Positions 35,140 to 43,599 of a stretch of 64,000 bases of DNA are shown in pieces. The number at the start of each line of letters is the position of its first letter. Within the stretch, counting starts at the first letter, position 1. The position numbers were made by a program, and so were the translations under genes. The notes beneath the pieces are model-generated. The model was not told the DNA's origin, made no database searches, and was given only the letters and a program-made list of their open reading frames with translations. Source of the DNA: Zymomonas mobilis (GTDB taxonomy: Bacteria > Pseudomonadota > Alphaproteobacteria > Sphingomonadales > Sphingomonadaceae). The stretch lies in the NCBI RefSeq assembly GCF_006715975.1, contig NZ_VFOF01000001.1, forward strand, positions 1,891,001 to 1,955,000, written 5' to 3'.

Positions 35140-36498
35140 ATGACCCGTCTTTCCTCCTGCCCTCTTGTTAGTCGCAAGGCGCCGCCACTTTCTGGTAAGG
35201 TGCATGTCCCCGGTGATAAATCCATTTCCCATCGGGCCTTAATGCTGTCCGCTTTGGCGGTGGGTGAAAGCTTTGTCGAAGGCCTTTTGGAAGGCGAAGA
35301 TGTGCTGGCAACGGCAGAAGCCATGCGCGCCATGGGTGCCGATATCCGAAAAGACGAAAAAGGGTGCTGGCATATTCATGGTGTCGGCGTTGGAAGCCTT
35401 TTGCAGCCGCAGACCGCTTTGGACATGGGTAATTCTGGAACCTCTACACGTTTATTGATGGGTGTTGTTGCATCTCATCCGATTACGGCCACCTTTATTG
35501 GTGACGCGTCTTTATCCAAAAGACCGATGGGACGTATTTCGACCCCGCTTTCTCTTATGGGGGCGCGTTTTTCAGGGGCAGAAGGTAACCGCTTGCCGAT
35601 GACAGTAACCGGACTTTATCCGGCGGTGCCGATTGAATATCGTCTTCCGGTCGCATCCGCGCAGGTTAAATCGGCTATTTTGCTGGCTGGTTTGAACACC
35701 CCCGGTGTCACACGCGTCATCGAACCGGTGCCGACTCGTGACCATAGTGAGCGGATGTTAAGGGGCTATGGCGCCAATCTTTCGGTCGAAGAAAATGATG
35801 GTGTTCGCATTATCTCTATCCATGGTGAGGCCGAATTAAAGCCGCAGCATATTATAGTGCCAGGTGATCCTTCTTCTGCGGCTTTCTTGGTTGTAGCAGG
35901 CTTGATTGTCCCCGGTTCCGATATGATTGTCGAGAATGTCGGTCTCAATCCGACACGCGCAGGGCTTTATACCATGTTAAAAGCCATGGGTGGCCAGATT
36001 GAATATCTCAATCCGCGCGAAGTTGGCGGCGAGCCAGTGGCTGATATTGCGGTTAAACATTCCAATTTGAAAGCCATCGAAGTGCCACGGTCGATTGTGC
36101 CGTCAATGATTGATGAGTTCCCGATCTTGTTCATTGCCGCCGCCATGGCAGAGGGTAAAAGCACCTTACAAGGTTTGGCAGAATTACGGGTCAAGGAATC
36201 TGACCGTATTGCGGTAATGGCAGAAGGCTTGAAAGCCTTAGGTGTTTCTTTGGAAGAGAAAGAAGACGGCTTGGTTATTGAAGGCTCGGCGGGTGAAATG
36301 CTTGGCCAAAAAGATAAAATGGTTTCGATCGCCTCCCATCTCGATCACCGCATTGCCATGAGCTTTGCGGTTGCGGGTCTGGTTTCAAAAGGCGGTGTCG
36401 AAATTGATGATCGTCGCCCGATTATGACGAGCTTTCCGGTCTTTGGCGAATTGTTCAAAGAATTAGGCGCTGAATTCGAAATGGGACTTGTTAAATGA
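35140..36498 (+). CDS. aroA: EPSP synthase AroA (class II type)
   Basis: 5-enolpyruvylshikimate-3-phosphate synthase of the shikimate pathway. The 452-residue protein has VPGDKSISHRALMLSALAVG at residues 24-43, GNSGTSTRLLMG near 98, KRPMGRISTPLSLMGARF near 128, and LRVKESDR plus DHRIAMSF near the C-terminus. Sequence follows the alphaproteobacterial class II enzymes (CP4-like). At the position where CP4 carries the Ala that lowers glyphosate binding, this protein has Gly (GNSGTS), so that feature is absent. Its last 4 bp overlap cmk, so the two genes are co-translated. Confidence 0.96.
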   Translation: MTRLSSCPLVSRKAPPLSGKVHVPGDKSISHRALMLSALAVGESFVEGLLEGEDVLATAEAMRAMGADIRKDEKGCWHIHGVGVGSLLQPQTALDMGNSGTSTRLLMGVVASHPITATFIGDASLSKRPMGRISTPLSLMGARFSGAEGNRLPMTVTGLYPAVPIEYRLPVASAQVKSAILLAGLNTPGVTRVIEPVPTRDHSERMLRGYGANLSVEENDGVRIISIHGEAELKPQHIIVPGDPSSAAFLVVAGLIVPGSDMIVENVGLNPTRAGLYTMLKAMGGQIEYLNPREVGGEPVADIAVKHSNLKAIEVPRSIVPSMIDEFPILFIAAAMAEGKSTLQGLAELRVKESDRIAVMAEGLKALGVSLEEKEDGLVIEGSAGEMLGQKDKMVSIASHLDHRIAMSFAVAGLVSKGGVEIDDRRPIMTSFPVFGELFKELGAEFEMGLVK

Positions 36499-37127
36499 TT
36501 ATTGCCATAGATGGCCCCGCCGCATCGGGAAAAGGCACAATCGCCCGCGCTTTGGCACGTCATTATGATTTGCCCTATCTCGACACTGGCTTGCTTTATC
36601 GCGCCGTGGCAGCGTCCCTTTTAGATAAACAAGGCGATTCCGGAAAGGAATCAGATGCCTTGGAAGCCTGTGATTTTTCAGACTCACTCTTGTCCGATTC
36701 CCGACTCCGCACCGAAAAAACTGGAAAAGTCGCTTCAGAAATTTCTGCCTTTCCGAAAGTCCGGCAAGCATTGATTAAAAGACAGCGTGATTTTGCTACC
36801 CAGCAAAGCGGTGCGGTTCTGGACGGACGAGATATCGGAACAGTCATTGTTCCTGATGCGGATGTAAAACTATTTATCACGGCATCGCCCGAAATTAGGG
36901 CAAAAAGACGCTATGATGAATTGGTAAAAAATAATCCGGATTTGACCTATGATACCATTCTGGACGATATCAAAACTCGCGATCTGAGGGATAGTAGCCG
37001 GAAAGAAGCGCCCCTGAAACAGGCTGAAGATGCAGACTTGCTCGATTCAAGCTTACTCGGTATAGATATGGCCATCGAGCGTGCAGTGGCGCTTGTAGAA
37101 AAACAGCTAAAAACGGTGCAGGGCTGA
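36495..37127 (+). CDS. cmk: Cytidylate kinase Cmk
   Basis: Phosphorylates CMP and dCMP with ATP. The 210-residue protein has the P-loop GPAASGKGTIARAL at 7-20, the substrate-binding DTGLLYRAVA near 35, DGRDIGTVIVPDADVKLFI near 115-133, and the R-D-x-x-D-S LID motif RDLRDSSR near 165. It overlaps aroA by 4 bp and precedes rpsA by 265 bp, the classic aroA-cmk-rpsA order. Confidence 0.96.
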   Translation: MIIAIDGPAASGKGTIARALARHYDLPYLDTGLLYRAVAASLLDKQGDSGKESDALEACDFSDSLLSDSRLRTEKTGKVASEISAFPKVRQALIKRQRDFATQQSGAVLDGRDIGTVIVPDADVKLFITASPEIRAKRRYDELVKNNPDLTYDTILDDIKTRDLRDSSRKEAPLKQAEDADLLDSSLLGIDMAIERAVALVEKQLKTVQG

Positions 37128-37392
37128 TTGAAAAACGGCGATCATTTTTTGCCGTAGACCATCAGAGCTGGCCGTGTTTTATGCTGCGGTTATTAGAAAG
37201 AATCGAAGGTCGGCTATCATTTTTGTCGGTTTTTGAACTGTGGATAACCCTAAAATCTGCAAACGTTGCCTTATCGGGGCAAGCTGTATGAACGGTGCTA
37301 TACGAGGTATGAGGCCTGTATAGCGGTTCGGCCAAAAGACCTCCGGATACAACCGGATGGCCGGAAAAATTTCTCAAGGAATATAGAACTGC
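37128..37392 (+). promoter_or_regulatory. Leader region of rpsA
   Basis: A 265-bp gap between cmk and rpsA with no coding sequence. It should hold the rpsA promoter and 5' leader. E. coli S1 represses its own translation through its mRNA leader; whether that occurs here is not visible. Structure prediction of this stretch would be needed. An AAGGA at 37375-37380 lies upstream of the ATG. Confidence 0.4.
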
Positions 37393-39099
37393 ATGGCCAC
37401 TATGGCAAATCCTACTCGCGATGATTTTGCAGCATTGCTTAACCAGACGCTTGGTGAAGAAGAAGGCTTTGAGGGACGTGTTGTAAAAGGCACCATCACA
37501 GCTATTGAAAATGACATGGCTGTTATTGATGTTGGCCTGAAATCTGAAGGCCGCGTGCCGTTGCGCGAATTCGCAGCACCGGGTCAGAAAGCCGAATTGA
37601 AGGCTGGCGACGAAGTCGAAGTTTTCGTTGACCGCGTTGAAAACAGTCAGGGTGAAGCAATGCTTTCCCGTGACCGCGCTCGTCGTGAAGCGGCATGGGA
37701 CAAACTGGAAGCTGAATTTGCTAACTCCAGCCGCGTTGAAGGCGTCATCTTTGGACGGGTAAAAGGCGGTTTCACCGTTGATCTTTCCGGTGCCGTTGCC
37801 TTCTTGCCTGGTAGCCAGGTTGATATCCGTCCGGTACGCGATGTTGCTCCGTTGATGGACATCCCGCAGCCTTTCCAGATTTTGAAGATGGATCGTCGTC
37901 GTGGGAATATCGTGGTATCCCGCCGTGCCGTTCTGGAAGAAACCCGCGCAGAACAGCGTTCCGGTTTGATCCAGTCTTTGGCTGAAGGTCAGGTCATCAC
38001 CGGTGTTGTCAAGAACATCACCGACTATGGTGCCTTTGTTGACTTGGGTGGTATTGACGGTCTGTTGCATGTAACCGACCTTAGCTATCGTCGCGTTGGT
38101 CATCCGAGCGAAATGATCGCTATCGGTGACAGCGTTACGGTTCAGATCATCCGCATCAACCGTGATACGCAGCGTATTTCTCTCGGCATGAAGCAGCTTG
38201 AAACCGATCCTTGGGAAGGCGTTGGCGCCAAATACCCAGTCGGTGCCAAATTCATGGGTCGCGTCACGAACATCACCGAATATGGTGCGTTTGTTGAGCT
38301 GGAACCCGGCATCGAAGGTTTGGTTCACGTTTCCGAAATGTCATGGACGAAGAAAAACGTTCATCCGGGCAAAATCGTTTCCACCAGTCAGGAAGTCGAA
38401 GTTGTCATCTTGGAAGTGGATGCCGAAAAGCGTCGTATCTCCCTTGGTCTGAAACAGGCTCAGCCGAATCCGTGGGAAAGCTTTGCTGAAGCTCATCCGG
38501 TTGGCTCCACTGTTGAAGGCGAAGTCAAGAACTCAACCGAATTCGGTCTGTTCATCGGTCTCGACAATGATGTTGACGGTATGGTTCACATGTCCGACAT
38601 CGCTTGGGGTATGTCCGGTGAAGAAGCTTTGAGCCTCCACCACAAAGGTGAAGTCGTTAAAGCTGTTGTTCTCGACGTTGATCCTGAAAAAGAACGCATT
38701 TCTCTCGGTATGAAGCAGCTGGAACGCGGCAATGTACCGGCAGCGAATGCTGGTAGCTCTTTGCAGCGTAATCAGGTTGTCACCGTTACCGTTCTTGCTG
38801 TCACCGATGGTGGTTTGGAAGTTCAGGCTGGTGATGATGGCGCCATTGGCTTCATCCGTCGCAGTGACTTGGGCCGTGATCGTGACGAACAGCGTCCGGA
38901 TCGCTTCCAGGCTGGTCAGAAGCTCGATGCTATGGTGGTCGGTTTCGATCGTCAGAAGAAGCCGAACTTCTCCATTAAAGCCATGCAGGTTGCAGAAGAA
39001 AAAGAAGCAGTTGCTCAGTATGGTTCGTCAGATTCTGGCGCATCCTTGGGTGATATTCTTGGTGCAGCCCTCAACAAGGCTCGCGATCAGCAGGACTAG
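37393..39099 (+). CDS. rpsA: 30S ribosomal protein S1
   Basis: RNA-binding ribosomal protein that brings mRNA to the 30S subunit. The 568-residue product consists of six S1 (OB-fold) repeats; repeats 3-5 carry the clear signature GVVKNITDYGAFVDLGGIDG, GRVTNITEYGAFVELEPGIE and GEVKNSTEFGLFIGLDNDVD, followed by HVSEMSW-type strands. Length equals that of other alphaproteobacterial S1 proteins. Codon use is strongly biased (rich in GTT, CGT, AAG), as expected for a highly expressed gene. The terminator follows 20 bp downstream. Confidence 0.97.
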   Translation: MATMANPTRDDFAALLNQTLGEEEGFEGRVVKGTITAIENDMAVIDVGLKSEGRVPLREFAAPGQKAELKAGDEVEVFVDRVENSQGEAMLSRDRARREAAWDKLEAEFANSSRVEGVIFGRVKGGFTVDLSGAVAFLPGSQVDIRPVRDVAPLMDIPQPFQILKMDRRRGNIVVSRRAVLEETRAEQRSGLIQSLAEGQVITGVVKNITDYGAFVDLGGIDGLLHVTDLSYRRVGHPSEMIAIGDSVTVQIIRINRDTQRISLGMKQLETDPWEGVGAKYPVGAKFMGRVTNITEYGAFVELEPGIEGLVHVSEMSWTKKNVHPGKIVSTSQEVEVVILEVDAEKRRISLGLKQAQPNPWESFAEAHPVGSTVEGEVKNSTEFGLFIGLDNDVDGMVHMSDIAWGMSGEEALSLHHKGEVVKAVVLDVDPEKERISLGMKQLERGNVPAANAGSSLQRNQVVTVTVLAVTDGGLEVQAGDDGAIGFIRRSDLGRDRDEQRPDRFQAGQKLDAMVVGFDRQKKPNFSIKAMQVAEEKEAVAQYGSSDSGASLGDILGAALNKARDQQD

Positions 39100-39120
39100 T
39101 TCCTACTGACACGGAATAAC

Positions 39121-39157
39121 AAAAGGGCATGGGCTGTTTTCAGCTCATGCCTTTTTT
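39121..39157 (+). terminator. Intrinsic terminator of rpsA
   Basis: AAAAGGGCATGGGCTG and CAGCTCATGCCTTTTTT form a long stem (one G-T pair) with a TTTT loop. Confidence 0.9.
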
Positions 39158-39247
39158 GTAACTATTGAATATAAGAAAAAAGGAATCTTAAAGGACGCGG
39201 TTTTTCGTTGTTCGATAACCCGCTTGTTCAAGATTATTTATTGAAGT

Positions 39248-40087
39248 TTAAAGCGACAGCCGACCCGTTATATTCGATACGGTAGCGCCGCCAATCCAAA
39301 TGGTATCGTCGATTTGATCGACATAGATTCGACCATCACGTCCCAAAATTTTACCTTGGCTTACAACATAACTTTTTGGTGCCAAACCGCTACCGATTAA
39401 CCATTGTGCCATGCTGGCATTAAGGCTTCCACAGACGGGATCTTCATTGACTCCATGCTTCATGGCAAAGGCTCTAACTTCAAATTGAGCATCGTTACCG
39501 TCTTTTTCGCCATCCCATGCGCCAATCACACCAAAAGCAAGATCAGACATAGAAGCAAAGTCAGGTTTTAGTGCCAAAACCGCTTCACGGGATTTCAACA
39601 TAATACCGATCCAACCAGGGCCATTATCCACCCATGCCGAAGCAAGAATAGAAGAAACCGGAATGCGCAAACCCTCCGCAATTCTTTCCAGTAAGGTTTG
39701 CTCAACATCCCCTGATCGAACCAAAGTGGGTGCTGCAAAAGACAGGCGGTTATTTTCAGATCGAAGAGGAATAAGGCCAGCCTGACATTCTTGGATAATA
39801 ATATTCTTTTTGGGTTTCCCTCCCGCCGTCATCCAAGCATGGCAACTTCCTAATGTAGGATGTCCGGCAAAAGGAAGTTCTGATTGCGGTGTAAAAATAC
39901 GCAATCGGTAATCAGCCTCAGGCGAAGTCGGTTTAAGAAGAAAAGTCGTTTCGCTCAAATTCGTCCAAATGGCAAAAGCCTGCATTTCTTCGGTCGATAA
40001 ATTATCGGCAGCAGACACAACCGCGACAGGGTTACCTTTGAATTTTCCAGATGTAAAAACATCCACTTGCTGGAATCCATATTCCAT
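39248..40087 (-). CDS. PhzF-family isomerase-like protein
   Basis: A 279-residue member of the PhzF/diaminopimelate-epimerase-fold family, cytoplasmic. Visible signatures: N-terminal VDVFTSGKFKGNPVAVV, the catalytic-Glu region NLSETTFLL near 46-53, FTPQSELPFAGHPTLGSCHAW near 66-86, and the second-half motif GVNEDPVCGSLNASMAQWL near 215-233. Most members have no known substrate, and no phenazine genes are near. It is inverted between rpsA and ihfB, which are adjacent in many proteobacteria. Confidence 0.88.
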   Translation of the reverse strand: MEYGFQQVDVFTSGKFKGNPVAVVSAADNLSTEEMQAFAIWTNLSETTFLLKPTSPEADYRLRIFTPQSELPFAGHPTLGSCHAWMTAGGKPKKNIIIQECQAGLIPLRSENNRLSFAAPTLVRSGDVEQTLLERIAEGLRIPVSSILASAWVDNGPGWIGIMLKSREAVLALKPDFASMSDLAFGVIGAWDGEKDGNDAQFEVRAFAMKHGVNEDPVCGSLNASMAQWLIGSGLAPKSYVVSQGKILGRDGRIYVDQIDDTIWIGGATVSNITGRLSL

Positions 40088-40361
40088 AATGGCAACTCCT
40101 GAATAAGTTAACGGTTATTGGAACCGGATAAACAGTAATGCGAATCAAAATATGAAAACAATGCTGTTTCATTGATGCATCAGGATGACTTTAATCCCGA
40201 TAATCTCAGGATCTTTTTATCATCCGTTATTAATTCTAACTTTTCGATGACTTTATTTAACAAAAAATATATTTTATTGTCGTTGGTTAAGAAGATTCTG
40301 TCCGGTGAATATTTTCTCACCCGGGATAATAAGACCGGACTGATCAGGAAAAGGAAATGCG

Positions 40362-40646
40362 ATGATTCGTTCCGAACTGATCCAGACATTAGCAAATGAT
40401 AATCCCGAACTCTCATCAGAAGAAATAGAACATATTATCGATGTTTTTTTTGACGGGATTACCCATCATCTGGCCAAAGGTGGTCGGGTAGAGATTAGAG
40501 GCTTCGGCGCTTTTTCCACCCGTTTTCGGGACGCTCGTATTGGCCGAAATCCAAGAACCGGCACGCAAGTTGAAGTGAAAGCCAAACGTGTCCCCTATTT
40601 TAAACCGGGAAAAGAGGTAAGAGAGCATCTTAATATTGAAATTTAG
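40362..40646 (+). CDS. ihfB: Integration host factor beta subunit (IhfB)
   Basis: DNA-bending nucleoid protein of the HU/IHF family; pairs with IhfA. The 94-residue product reads MIRSELIQTLA, a long helix pair, RGFGAFSTRFRDARIGRNPR with the DNA-minor-groove Pro in GRNPRTG, and VPYFKPGKEVREHL. The IhfB-type N-terminus and its position near rpsA separate it from HU. IHF bending is usually needed for NifA/sigma-54 promoters such as those further along in this window. Confidence 0.93.
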   Translation: MIRSELIQTLANDNPELSSEEIEHIIDVFFDGITHHLAKGGRVEIRGFGAFSTRFRDARIGRNPRTGTQVEVKAKRVPYFKPGKEVREHLNIEI

Positions 40647-40694
40647 CTTGCATTTTACCCCCAAGCACCGCTATGCGGATTCGGCATAATGTTG

Positions 40695-40995
40695 CGGGCG
40701 TGGCGGAATGGTAGACGCTACGGACTTAAAATTTTGAGTGCCCTTTTGGAAACGAAAGGTGCAGAACTGCTCAAATTCGGGGAAAGCTGTAAAATGCTAA
40801 TCCCGAGCCAAGCCTGAAATATTTCAGGAAGGTGTAGAGACTAGACGGGCAGCACCTAATCCCTTGTAAAAGGGTATGGTGAAGGGATAGTCCAGACCCC
40901 AAACACTGTTTTGGCAGTGGCGGTGAAAGCCGTGGTAGGTAAGAAAATCCGTTGGGCATTTGCCCGTGAGGGTTCGAGTCCCTCCGCCCGCACCA
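40695..40995 (+). tRNA. tRNA-Leu (anticodon UAA) interrupted by a group I intron
   Basis: The 5' exon (40695-40728) starts with acceptor GCGGGCG and ends in the anticodon loop after U34. The 3' exon (40944-40995) begins with AAAATCCGT, completes the anticodon stem ACGGA / TCCGT, has a class II variable arm (TGGGCATTTGCCCG), a GGGTTCGAGTCCC T-arm, acceptor CGCCCGC and encoded ACCA. The mature tRNA would be 86 nt with anticodon TAA. The split after U34 is the same site as in the well-known cyanobacterial and plastid tRNA-Leu(UAA) introns. Confidence 0.94.
40729..40943 (+). ncRNA. Group I self-splicing intron in tRNA-Leu(UAA)
   Basis: A 215-nt insertion with no open reading frame for a homing endonuclease. 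P1 pairs exon ACTT with intron GAGT, giving the expected U-G wobble at the 5' splice site; a P2-like hairpin CCTTT/AAAGG follows. The conserved core is readable: GTGTAGAGACTAGACGGGC (R element, 5' half of P7) and AAGGGATAGTCCAGACC (S element, 3' half). The last base is G (40943), the omega-G, directly before the AAAATCC exon. Structure and length match the small subgroup IC3 tRNA introns. Subgroup and self-splicing are inferred. Confidence 0.9.
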
Positions 40996-41150
40996 TAATG
41001 CTAGATTTGAATAAGACGGTTTTTAATTCCGGAATATTTGCACTATTTATGCAAATATTGTCGGGATTCGATGGTGTTTATCTATTTTATAACTAGGGTT
41101 CCCTTGACCCACCTCCCCTTTTTACGGCAAAAGGCCAAAAAGGGGACTGC

Positions 41151-42584
41151 ATGTTAAAAAAATATTTTGGCTCTCGTAAAAAATTTCATTCTCTTACTTC
41201 TAAACAGTCTCATCCCAACAAAGATAACCAAGCCCTTTCCCGTAATTTATCTTGGCCGCATCTGATTGCTTTAGGTGTTGGTGCCATTGTCGGAACCGGA
41301 ATTTATACATTGGTAGGTGTCGGCGCAGATCGCGCGGGACCTGCAGTGGTTATTGCCTTCATTATCGCTGGCCTTATCTGTGCGACGGCTGCCCTTGGTT
41401 ATGCTGAACTAGCCACATTGATACCAGAAGCCGGTGGTGCTTATACTTATGCTTATATGGCCATTGGTCGTCATATGGCATGGATTGTCGGCTGGAGTCT
41501 TATCCTTGAATATTCATTAGCCAGCTCGACGGTTGCAGTTGGTTGGTCCGCTTATCTTGTCGGATGGCTCCATTCCTTTGGAGTAAATTTACCGGCAGCC
41601 TTGTTAGCGGGCCCCCATGATGGCGGTATCATCAATTTACCCGCCGTTATCGTGGCGTTATCCATCGCTTTATTATTAACAGCCGGCGCAAAAGAAAGCG
41701 CCACCCTGACTTTGGGATTGGTTATTCTGAAATTGGCGGCATTGGTCTTATTCGTTATTCTTACCCTGCCCGCTTTTCATTTTACTTATTATCATCCCTT
41801 TATGCCTTATGGATTTATCAGCCATCTTTCACCTGATGGGAAAGTCCGAGGTGTTATGGCCGCCGCCGCTATCTTGTTTTTTGCCTTTTACGGTTTTGAT
41901 ACTGTTGCAACGGCAGCGGAAGAAACCAAAAATCCGAAACGCGATTTAACGATCGGCATTATTGGTTCGATGACTCTATCCGTGCTGATTTACATTGGTG
42001 TGGCAGCTTGTTTGTTAGGCGCAGCGCCTTTTACCAGCTTTGTTTCAAGCGGTGAGCCATTAGCGCTTATTCTAAGAAATCTGCATCATGAAACCGCGGC
42101 AAAGTGGATTGCTGCGGCCGCCCTTGTGGCTTTACCATCTGTGATTATGGCAATGATTTACGGTCAAAGCCGTGTATTTTTTGTGATGGCCAGAGATAAC
42201 TTGCTCCCGCCTTTTTTGGCGAAAGTCAACAAAAGCGGAACGCCTAGTCAGGTGACATTGTTCACGGGTGTTATTATCGCTTTGATTGCTGGTTTTTTCC
42301 GTTTGGATGAATTGGCTGAATTAGCCAATGCAGGCACCTTGCTGGCCTTTATTGCGGTCGGTCTTTCCCTGATTATTCTGCGCGTTCGGGAAAGCGAACG
42401 GGTACGGCGTTTTTCTTGCCCGTTTCCCTTTGTTGTAGGCAGCATTACCATTGTCGGCTGTCTGTATTTGTTTAGCAGCTTGCCTTTGCATACGACGGTT
42501 CGCTTCTTTTTATGGAATGCGATCGGTCTCGTTTTTTATGGCAGCTACAGCCTGTATAAACGCTGCAAACAGCGTTCAGCCTAA
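41151..42584 (+). CDS. APC-family amino acid permease (cationic amino acid transporter type)
   Basis: A 477-residue inner-membrane amino acid transporter with 12 or so predicted helices. Helix 1 contains the APC substrate/ion motif GVGAIVGTGIYTLVGV near residue 48, and helix 6 the FFAFYGFDTVATAAEE segment near 244, characteristic of the CAT/YfnA/GerAB-like cationic-type subgroup. Substrate is not certain. The ATG has AGGGG upstream. Stands alone downstream of the tRNA-Leu gene. Confidence 0.87.
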   Translation: MLKKYFGSRKKFHSLTSKQSHPNKDNQALSRNLSWPHLIALGVGAIVGTGIYTLVGVGADRAGPAVVIAFIIAGLICATAALGYAELATLIPEAGGAYTYAYMAIGRHMAWIVGWSLILEYSLASSTVAVGWSAYLVGWLHSFGVNLPAALLAGPHDGGIINLPAVIVALSIALLLTAGAKESATLTLGLVILKLAALVLFVILTLPAFHFTYYHPFMPYGFISHLSPDGKVRGVMAAAAILFFAFYGFDTVATAAEETKNPKRDLTIGIIGSMTLSVLIYIGVAACLLGAAPFTSFVSSGEPLALILRNLHHETAAKWIAAAALVALPSVIMAMIYGQSRVFFVMARDNLLPPFLAKVNKSGTPSQVTLFTGVIIALIAGFFRLDELAELANAGTLLAFIAVGLSLIILRVRESERVRRFSCPFPFVVGSITIVGCLYLFSSLPLHTTVRFFLWNAIGLVFYGSYSLYKRCKQRSA

Positions 42585-42654
42585 CACGCTTATTTCTGGT
42601 TATTTTGCTTATAGAGTGAAGTTATTTCATTCTATAAGCAAAACAGAATGCGGT

Positions 42655-43308
42655 TTAGGCGTTGAGTTTTTTCTCTAGAAAATCTGTAATTGATGTAAAA
42701 TCAGGGCAGGAAACCTCGATCGGGAAATCCGATATCGGGGTGCCATATCCATAAGAAGCAAAAACGAACGGAATGCCCAACAAGGCCGAAGCTTCCTGAT
42801 CCGTTTCACCATCACCGATAAACCAGCAATTCTTCTGCTCGCCCTTCATTTCATCCAAGGCAATATTGAGTAATGCCGGATCTGGTTTGCGAGGCAATTT
42901 GGGTCGTGCCCCCACCATAGCGGTCATATATTTATCAAAACCCAAATCACTCATGATCTTTTCGACCATATTTTGAGGTTTATTCGAGCAAATAGCCATT
43001 TTCATACCCAAGGCATGAAGTCTTTCGATGCCTTTTCTAACACCGGGGAAAAGGCTGTTGTCATCTGTATCACGTCCCAGACAAAGCCGCCGATATTCGG
43101 TAACATCCGCCAAGGCATCAATGCAGTCATCACCGAACAAACCTGCGATCATCGCTTCACCGCCCAATGTAACGAGTGGCCGCGTTTCTTCCGGTTTAAT
43201 AACCCGCTGGCTACCGCGTTTTTGCAGCATTTCATTTAAAACATCAGAAGTGACATAGACGGTGTCGACCAGCGTCCCGTCCAGATCGAATAATAAATCA
43301 AAAGTCAT
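42655..43308 (-). CDS. gph: HAD-family phosphatase, phosphoglycolate-phosphatase-like
   Basis: A 217-residue HAD subfamily IA hydrolase. Motif I is DLDGT with the nucleophile Asp8 and Asp10 (FDLLFDLDGTLVDT). Motif II is the Ser in AICSNKPQ, motif III the Lys in RKPDPALL, motif IV GDGETDQEASALLG. This order fits phosphoglycolate phosphatase (Gph), but related PgmB-type or pyrophosphatase activities are possible. The reading from 43392 adds 28 residues that do not match the family; the ATG at 43308 has GGGAAGA upstream. Confidence 0.82.
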   Translation of the reverse strand: MTFDLLFDLDGTLVDTVYVTSDVLNEMLQKRGSQRVIKPEETRPLVTLGGEAMIAGLFGDDCIDALADVTEYRRLCLGRDTDDNSLFPGVRKGIERLHALGMKMAICSNKPQNMVEKIMSDLGFDKYMTAMVGARPKLPRKPDPALLNIALDEMKGEQKNCWFIGDGETDQEASALLGIPFVFASYGYGTPISDFPIEVSCPDFTSITDFLEKKLNA

Positions 43309-43491
43309 AATTCTTCCCAACCCGAAGTTGAAGATACGCCACGTATAGAATGAGCCTTCATCTTGCTTAAAGAGCAGAGAGATTTTCAGCAAGACAGCCG
43401 GACTGTTGAGAAGAACCTACCGCATTATGGCGCGCACGTCGTCACGGGTAACGCGAAATTATGTATTTTTTGTTTGCTCAAATGTAATGAA

Positions 43492-43525
43492 ATTTTATTG
43501 CAATAAATGTGAAATAAAATTGCAA
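43492..43525. repeat. Paired repeats upstream of the TonB-dependent receptor
   Basis: ATTTTATT (43492-43499) and AATAAAAT (43513-43520) are inverted, and the palindrome TTGCAA occurs at 43498-43503 and again at 43520-43525, 22 bp (two helical turns) apart. It lies about 75 bp upstream of the receptor ATG and may be an operator. The regulator is unknown. Confidence 0.4.
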
Positions 43526-43599
43526 CCAATCATATTTAAGAGGTCGATTTATATAAAACAACGCACTTTTTAATAGTGGCAGGATCAGAAAGTATTTTA

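Noticed and set aside
37162-38328. A 388-residue minus-strand reading frame over rpsA.
   Set aside because: It is the antisense of a highly codon-biased ribosomal protein gene, which often leaves long open complementary frames.
40911-41096. A 61-residue reading frame over the tRNA-Leu 3' exon.
   Set aside because: It lies across the intron/tRNA and has no ribosome site or family resemblance.
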